From: an uncultured Clostridia bacterium | Lineage (GTDB): Bacteria > Bacillota > Clostridia > Christensenellales > Borkfalkiaceae | Assembly (NCBI GenBank): GCA_947597925.1 | Contig: CANQFA010000004.1 | Location: 1 to 64,000 of the forward strand | DNA: 64,000 nucleotides | Direction of reading: 5' to 3' | Shown: in pieces, positions 58,951-64,000 of the stretch | How positions within the stretch are numbered: position 1 is the stretch's first letter | Layout of the letters: each line of letters opens with the position of its first letter | The notes under the pieces: model-generated | Databases searched by the model: none | What the model was told of the DNA's origin: nothing | Seen by the model: the letters and a program-made list of their open reading frames with translations, nothing else | Translations under genes and position numbers: made by a program

Positions 58951-58979
58951 TTGACTTTTTCAATGGGACATGATACAAT
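58951..58979 (+). promoter_or_regulatory. Promoter of ABC transporter gene with an eighth GGGACA in the spacer
   Basis: TTGACT-TTTTCAATGGGACATGA (17)-TACAAT. Confidence 0.8.
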
Positions 58980-59034
58980 AGAGCCGAGAATTTTTTGACG
59001 GCATCCTGCCGCCGCAAAATTACGGGAGGTCCCC

Positions 59035-60117
59035 ATGCTGAAACTGAGTCATCTCACCAAGGTCTACAGGGAAAAGGGCGAGAGCGTGCGCGCGCTCGAC
59101 GACGTCACCCTATCCTTTCCCGAAAAGGGAATGGTCTTCGTGCTCGGAAAGAGCGGGTGCGGAAAGTCCACCCTCCTCAACCTCACAGGCGGGCTCGACA
59201 GCCCCACGAGCGGCGAGATCTTCATCAACGGAAGATCTTCGGGGGACTTCTCTCCGACCGACTACGACGGCTACCGCAACTCCTGCGTGGGGTTCATCTT
59301 TCAGGAATATAACCTGCTGGATGAATTTACCGTCGGGCAGAATGTCTCCCTCGCGCTGCAGCTGCAGGGCGTCAAAGATCTCAGGTCTGCCGTAGAGAAT
59401 GCCCTCCGCCGCGTGGGACTCGAGGGCTTCGCGGATCGGAAGCCGAATACCCTCTCGGGCGGGCAGAAACAGCGCGTTGCCATTGCCCGCGCCCTCGTCA
59501 AGGACCCGCAGATCGTCCTCGCCGATGAGCCCACGGGCGCCCTCGATTCTGAGACGGGAGGAGAGATCCTCGCGACGCTCAAGGAGCTCTCGGAGGACAA
59601 GCTCGTCGTCGTTGTCACCCATGACAGGGAATTTGCCGAGGAGTACGGCGACCGCATCATCGAGCTCAAGGACGGCAAGGTCATCTCGGATACCGAAAAG
59701 GCGCCCGCCGAGGAGGAAAGCAAGGGCGGCTTCAAGCAAGTCCCCTCCCGCCTGCCCATGGCGCGTGCGATCCGTATGGGTGCGGCGAGCCTCAGAGTCA
59801 AGCCCTTCCGACTGGTGCTCACCGTCCTCCTCTCCTTTGTCTCCTTCGTGCTGTTTGGCTGGGCTTCGACCATGATGCTCTATAACCGCCGCTCCGTCCT
59901 CGTGAACAGCTATTATGAGAGCGGAAATCCCTATGTCCGCCTCGAAAAGAGCTATACCTTCCGTTCGACCGATCTGCTCACGAATGAGACGCAGGAGAAG
60001 TCCGTCGAGGGTGCGCCCATGGGCAACAGGGAGATCGCCGCGCTCGGGGAGGGCGCAGTGGGCATCTACGGCGTCAAGTCCACCTCTGTGAGCAATCTGA
60101 TCGTAAGCGGAGTATAG
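59035..60117 (+). CDS. ABC transporter ATP-binding protein fused to start of a MacB/FtsX-type permease; C-terminally truncated
   Basis: [41 protein letters not shown]; permease TM begins at [18 protein letters not shown] and the ORF stops about 120 aa later. Confidence 0.85.
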   Translation: MLKLSHLTKVYREKGESVRALDDVTLSFPEKGMVFVLGKSGCGKSTLLNLTGGLDSPTSGEIFINGRSSGDFSPTDYDGYRNSCVGFIFQEYNLLDEFTVGQNVSLALQLQGVKDLRSAVENALRRVGLEGFADRKPNTLSGGQKQRVAIARALVKDPQIVLADEPTGALDSETGGEILATLKELSEDKLVVVVTHDREFAEEYGDRIIELKDGKVISDTEKAPAEEESKGGFKQVPSRLPMARAIRMGAASLRVKPFRLVLTVLLSFVSFVLFGWASTMMLYNRRSVLVNSYYESGNPYVRLEKSYTFRSTDLLTNETQEKSVEGAPMGNREIAALGEGAVGIYGVKSTSVSNLIVSGV

Positions 60118-60779
60118 AACTGCACGCCGTAGGCGGCACCGCGGAGGATCTCCCCCGTGTCGGAATTGATGATGGTCCCCTTCGGGCAGATCGACTCGAT
60201 GGTGAGCACCCCGCCCGCCATCACATTGACGAGCACGATGGAACCTATCTGACCGATCATGTTCCAGACGACGAACTGCGAGCGCTGCTTGGGGTCATTG
60301 GTGAGGCAGGTCTGCCCCGCCTTGGTGACGGCACATTGGCAGGTGTAGCCGATGACATAGATGATGTAGCTCACGATGTACACGACCCAGCGCAGCCATG
60401 CGACGGAAACGGCGCGGAAAAATACCATCATGAGAAGTAGGGAAAGCGCCAGAAGGACATTCCCGAGGATCATATAGGGACGGAACTTCCCGATTCTCGA
60501 CCGTGTCCTGTCCATGAGCCCGCCGAGGAAGGGATCGGTGATGCCGTCGAAGACGCGCATGAGCGGGGCAAAGATCGCATTGAAGTTGGTGACGAGCAGG
60601 ACAAGCCCGCCCGAGACTGCAGCACCCGCGAGCGAAGTCGCCACGCTGCCCGTGAGGTACATCATTGCGAAGTAGGTGAAGTAGGTGTAAAACGCAAAGT
60701 AGACATTCGTCGCCGCGTTGTTGAACGGGAACAGCGCGATCTGCCACTGCTTTGCACGATTGACCGCCGTCATCTCCAT
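60066..60779 (-). CDS. MFS transporter, GPH (glycoside-pentoside-hexuronide:cation symporter)-like, C-terminally truncated
   Basis: FNAIFAPLMRVFDGITDPFLGGLMDRTRSRIGKFRPYMILG; ends at about 237 aa with antisense-ABC-derived tail. Confidence 0.8.
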   Translation of the reverse strand: MEMTAVNRAKQWQIALFPFNNAATNVYFAFYTYFTYFAMMYLTGSVATSLAGAAVSGGLVLLVTNFNAIFAPLMRVFDGITDPFLGGLMDRTRSRIGKFRPYMILGNVLLALSLLLMMVFFRAVSVAWLRWVVYIVSYIIYVIGYTCQCAVTKAGQTCLTNDPKQRSQFVVWNMIGQIGSIVLVNVMAGGVLTIESICPKGTIINSDTGEILRGAAYGVQFYTPLTIRLLTEVDLTP

Positions 60780-61038
60780 GGCATGCTCTCCTCGGAATGG
60801 ATTCCATTAAAAGCATAGCAGATTTTTGCGAAATTTCAATTGCAACTTCTCTTGCATTGATTGCATTTTTTCTACAAATTTACTTCGCGGCGCAAATTTC
60901 CGTCCGAGAGAAATTATATCACAACTTCCGCAGGGCGGCAAGTTTCCGCATTTATTTTTCGAAAAAATTTCTTCTCCGCCTCTCGGTCTCGTGAGCGGAA
61001 CGCGGGAACGGGAGCCCTTCCCCTCTTCCGCGCGGGGT

Positions 61039-61167
61039 ATGTCCGAAAACCCGCGGCAAGGTCGGACATGCACGGGGGGTTGCGACTCTCGGAAGGACTT
61101 CGGGACATGGTCGGCCCGAATGGACAAGCCGCCGCGGTTTTTCTCAGGCAAGCGCGGACATGTCCCC
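61039..61167. repeat. Cluster of GGACATG-type motifs
   Basis: ATGTCCG 61039, CGGACATG 61063, GGGACATG 61102, GGACATGTCC 61156. Confidence 0.6.
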
Positions 61168-61186
61168 ATGATTACCCGATTTTGAG

Positions 61187-61302
61187 TTATCCACAGAAAA
61201 TCCGAAAATGTGGATAACTTTTCGGGCATCTTGAGGTGCAAACGTACGTTTTTTGTCGAAATTTGGTAGAAATTGAAAAAATAGTGGAGAAAATGTGGAT
61301 AA
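61187..61302. promoter_or_regulatory. Cluster of three perfect DnaA boxes
   Basis: TTATCCACA at 61187-61195 (+); TGTGGATAA at 61209-61217 and 61294-61302; the latter two lie in identical 20-bp GAAAATGTGGATAACTTTTC. Confidence 0.8.
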
Positions 61303-61414
61303 CTTTTCAACATACTATATTTCGGTTTCTTGACAAAGACGTTGAAAAGTGCCAAAAATGAGGATAAATGCGGAAAAAAGCGTGAAAAAAGCCCGAAAAA
61401 TCGGGCCTTGAAGC

Positions 61415-61792
61415 TCAGTTATATTTCGTGTGCGAGCGGAAGATGAGCGCCATGAGAAAGGAAAAGATGACCGCCGCGGAGACCCCTGCGCTTGCCGCCG
61501 CAAGCGGCCCCGTGAGTGCCTCGAAGAGCCCCTGCTCCGCGCCCTGCATCCCCCCGTTTGCGAGCAGGTATCCGAACCCGGAGATGGGCACCGTCGCCCC
61601 TGCGCCCGCAAACTCCACGATGGGCTGATAGAGTCCGAGCGCGGTAAGCACGACCCCGCCGAGCATAAACATGACGAGGATCTTTCCCGCTGTGAGGTCG
61701 GTCAGATTGATGACGACCTGTGCGCCCGCGCAGATGAGCCCGCCCACCGCAAAGGCCTTCAGAAACATTAAGACGATCCCGAGGAATTCCAT
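61415..61792 (-). CDS. spoVAE: Stage V sporulation protein AE
   Basis: FLKAFAVGGLICAGAQVVINLTDLTAGKILVMFMLGGVVL...; downstream of spoVAD. Confidence 0.92.
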   Translation of the reverse strand: MEFLGIVLMFLKAFAVGGLICAGAQVVINLTDLTAGKILVMFMLGGVVLTALGLYQPIVEFAGAGATVPISGFGYLLANGGMQGAEQGLFEALTGPLAAASAGVSAAVIFSFLMALIFRSHTKYN

Positions 61793-61805
61793 ATGTAACG
61801 GAGCA

Positions 61806-62795
61806 TCACCGCTCGAGTACGACGGCATGCGCGATGCAGGGGATGCTCTCGCCCTGCCCCGAGCTCACCGTGGAGAGGAGAGCGCCTGTCGCCACGAACA
61901 GAATGCGCCGAAGCGCGCCCGACATCATCTTGGAATAGAGGTAGGAATTGAGCACGACGGCCGAACAGCCCGCGCCGCTCCCGCCCTGAAATTCGTCCTC
62001 GATGACCTTATAGATAATTTCCCCACAGTCCACATGATTGGCGGTGATGTCCACCCCCTTCTCCCAGGCGAGGTCCTTCAGAATGCGGCTTCCGAGGGCG
62101 CCGAGGTCCCCCGTCACGATGAGGTCATAGGCCTCGGGCTCGAGTCCCGTCTCCCGAAAATGGGTCAAAATGGTGTCGCATGCGGCGGGCGCCATGGCGG
62201 CACCCATATTGTTGACGTCGGTCACGCCGAAGTCGACGACCTTTCCGAGCGTCGCGCCCGTGATCTTCACGCCGTCACCGCGGTCGCTGATGAGGGCCCC
62301 GCCCGCGCCCGTGACCGTCCACTGCGCCTGCGGCGGACGGGTACAGCCCAATTCGAGCGGATAGCGGTATTGCCGCTCGGCGGAGGCAAAATGACTGCCC
62401 GTCGCGGCGACGACATGATGATAAAATCCGCCGTCGATGAAGGCTGCCGCCACGGCAAGAGATTCCGCCATCGTGGAGCATGCACCATAGACGCCCAAAA
62501 AGGGCACGGAGAAGTCGCGTGCAGCAAAACTTGCGGAAATGATTTGGTTGAGGAGGTCGCCCGAGACGATCAGGTCTACCTCTTCGCGCCCGAGTCCCCC
62601 GTTTGCAATGGCGCCGTCAATGACTCTGGCGAGCATCTTGCACTCCGCCTTTTCAAAGGTGCTCTCCCCGTACATGTCATCGGAGAGCGCCGTCTCGACA
62701 TACCGTCCTATGATGCCCTCGCACTCCTTGGTGCCCGCGACGGTGCTCGTCGCGACGATCTTCGGCTGCGAGTGAAAGCGCAAGGTCTGTCCCAT
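61806..62795 (-). CDS. spoVAD: Stage V sporulation protein AD (thiolase-fold)
   Basis: FLGVYGACSTMAESLAVAA, NNMGAAMAPAACDTI. Confidence 0.95.
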   Translation of the reverse strand: MGQTLRFHSQPKIVATSTVAGTKECEGIIGRYVETALSDDMYGESTFEKAECKMLARVIDGAIANGGLGREEVDLIVSGDLLNQIISASFAARDFSVPFLGVYGACSTMAESLAVAAAFIDGGFYHHVVAATGSHFASAERQYRYPLELGCTRPPQAQWTVTGAGGALISDRGDGVKITGATLGKVVDFGVTDVNNMGAAMAPAACDTILTHFRETGLEPEAYDLIVTGDLGALGSRILKDLAWEKGVDITANHVDCGEIIYKVIEDEFQGGSGAGCSAVVLNSYLYSKMMSGALRRILFVATGALLSTVSSGQGESIPCIAHAVVLER

Positions 62796-62859
62796 AAAAA
62801 ATACCACCCGAGAGCATCTTCTGCAATCGGGCGGAAAAGTATGCGAAAAGTCTCAAAAG

Positions 62860-63867
62860 TCAGCGGAGCGGGATGCTCGCACGCGCATTGAGGGTGAGCG
62901 GGGAAAAATTTCCCGCGCGGTATTGGATGAGCCCCTCCGAGGCGATCATGGCGCCGTTGTCGGTGCACCGCCTCTTTGCGGGTAGCACAAGCCGAAGGCC
63001 CGCCGAGGCGCAAGCGGCTTGCAGGGCCTCGCGGAGATATCCGTTTGCAATGACGCCTCCGCCCGCGGTGACGGTATCCGTCCCCTTTTCGCGCGCCGCC
63101 TCCACGGTCTTTTCCACGAGGATGTCGAGAGCGGCATGCTGGAAGGAGCAAGCGAGGTCGGCGCGGTTCACCTTCTCTCCCCTCTGCTCCGCCGTGTGGA
63201 CATAGTTGACGATGTGCGTCTTGAGCCCGCTGTACGAAAAGTCATACCCGCCCAGCCCCTTCAGCATCTTCGGCATGGGAATGGAAGGGGTTCCCTCCCG
63301 CGCGAGGGCCTCTACATGCGGACCGCCGGGATAGGAAAGCCCGAGGACGCGCGCGACCTTATCAAAGGCCTCCCCCGCCGCGTCGTCGAGGGTGCCGCCG
63401 AGGATCTCGAACTCCGTCTCCGTCTTCGTATAGAGGATGGCGGTGTGTCCGCCGCTCGCGAGGAGGGTGACAAAGGGCGGCCGCAGCGTCTCGTCCTCGA
63501 GATAGGCCGCCGCGAGATGTCCGCGGATGTGGTCCACCCCGATGAGGGGAATTCTGAGCCCGAAGGCGAGTCCCTTGGCATACATCAGCCCCACGAGGAG
63601 GGCGCCGAGCAGCCCCGCGCCGTAGGTCACCGCCACGGCATCGAGGTCCTCCTTTTTGACGGATGCGACCCTGAGCGCACGGGCGACGACCTCCCCCACG
63701 GCATCGGTATGCGCACGGGAGGCGATCTCGGGGACGACCCCGCCGTATTTCGCCTGAATGGAAGCGGAAGATGAGATCTCGTCGGACAAAAGAGTGCGAC
63801 CGCGGATGACCGCAGCCGCCGTTTCGTCGCACGAAGATTCGATCCCGAGAATGAGCGGTTCTTTCAT
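62860..63867 (-). CDS. tsaD: tRNA N6-adenosine threonylcarbamoyltransferase TsaD
   Basis: LGIESSCDETAAAVI, GVVPEIASRAH, GVDHIRGHLAAA, LLASGGHT. Confidence 0.97.
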   Translation of the reverse strand: MKEPLILGIESSCDETAAAVIRGRTLLSDEISSSASIQAKYGGVVPEIASRAHTDAVGEVVARALRVASVKKEDLDAVAVTYGAGLLGALLVGLMYAKGLAFGLRIPLIGVDHIRGHLAAAYLEDETLRPPFVTLLASGGHTAILYTKTETEFEILGGTLDDAAGEAFDKVARVLGLSYPGGPHVEALAREGTPSIPMPKMLKGLGGYDFSYSGLKTHIVNYVHTAEQRGEKVNRADLACSFQHAALDILVEKTVEAAREKGTDTVTAGGGVIANGYLREALQAACASAGLRLVLPAKRRCTDNGAMIASEGLIQYRAGNFSPLTLNARASIPLR

Positions 63868-63874
63868 GCGGAGC

Positions 63875-64000
63875 CTATGATTTTTTGAGATAGTCGATGA
63901 TAAAGCCCTGAATGTTACCGTCCATCACCGATTGCACGTCTCCCACCTCGTATCCCGTGCGGTGGTCCTTGACGAGGGTGTACGGGCAGAAGACATAGGA
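63875..64000 (-). CDS. prfB: Peptide chain release factor 2, C-terminal fragment (5' beyond window)
   Basis: Minus strand [41 protein letters not shown]. Confidence 0.92.
   Translation of the reverse strand, partial: SYVFCPYTLVKDHRTGYEVGDVQSVMDGNIQGFIIDYLKKS

Noticed and set aside
58671-59036. Minus-strand ORFs with repetitive VPLCPVLSR-type sequence
   Set aside because: Simply the reverse translation of the GGGACA DNA repeat array; not a real repeat protein.
61187-61302. Calling this the chromosomal oriC
   Set aside because: No dnaA/dnaN/rpmH nearby and no gene-strand switch; only three perfect boxes seen, so kept as a DnaA-box cluster only.
60807-61355. 182-aa minus-strand and 119-aa plus-strand ORFs in the 60.8-61.4 kb gap
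   Set aside because: Overlap each other and the DnaA-box/GGACATG region; no recognisable domain or codon-usage match to neighbours.

Overview
This 64 kb window is GC-rich and comes from the chromosome of a probably spore-forming member of the Clostridia. Supporting genes are sigE/spoIIGA/sigG, spoVAD/spoVAE and a ylbJ-like gene. Most genes from 0.5 to 55 kb lie on the minus strand in tight, often 4-bp-overlapping operons. These are housekeeping functions: dnaB, tsaC/Sua5, pepF, lepB, sbcCD, sigG/sigE/spoIIGA, pheA/DAHP synthase, coaD/rsmD, alr, rpoD/dnaG/dgt, a full aroC-B-E-Q-K run, efp/dtd, ribF/truB/nrnA/rbfA/infB/ylxQ/ylxR/nusA/rimP, ispG and nrdR. After a tRNA-Arg at 57.4 kb there is a lower-GC accessory segment (about 57.5-61.4 kb). 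It holds a hypothetical gene, a TetR C-terminal remnant, a helically phased GGGACA array ahead of an ABC transporter gene, and a tail-to-tail junction of two C-terminally truncated transporter genes. It ends in an AT-rich intergenic region with three perfect DnaA boxes. Best leads: (i) a DnaD protein that appears to carry the N-terminal helicase-binding/Zn-ribbon half of a DnaI/DnaC-type helicase loader but no AAA+ ATPase; (ii) a compact PolC at the native polC locus that keeps the N-terminal, OB and intact DEDDh exonuclease regions but lacks PHP and polymerase domains; (iii) the GGGACA array; (iv) a VanZ-family protein split by Ig-like domains; (v) the truncated ABC/MFS junction; (vi) several short repeat/dyad families. 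All calls come from reading the sequence; no database searches were run.
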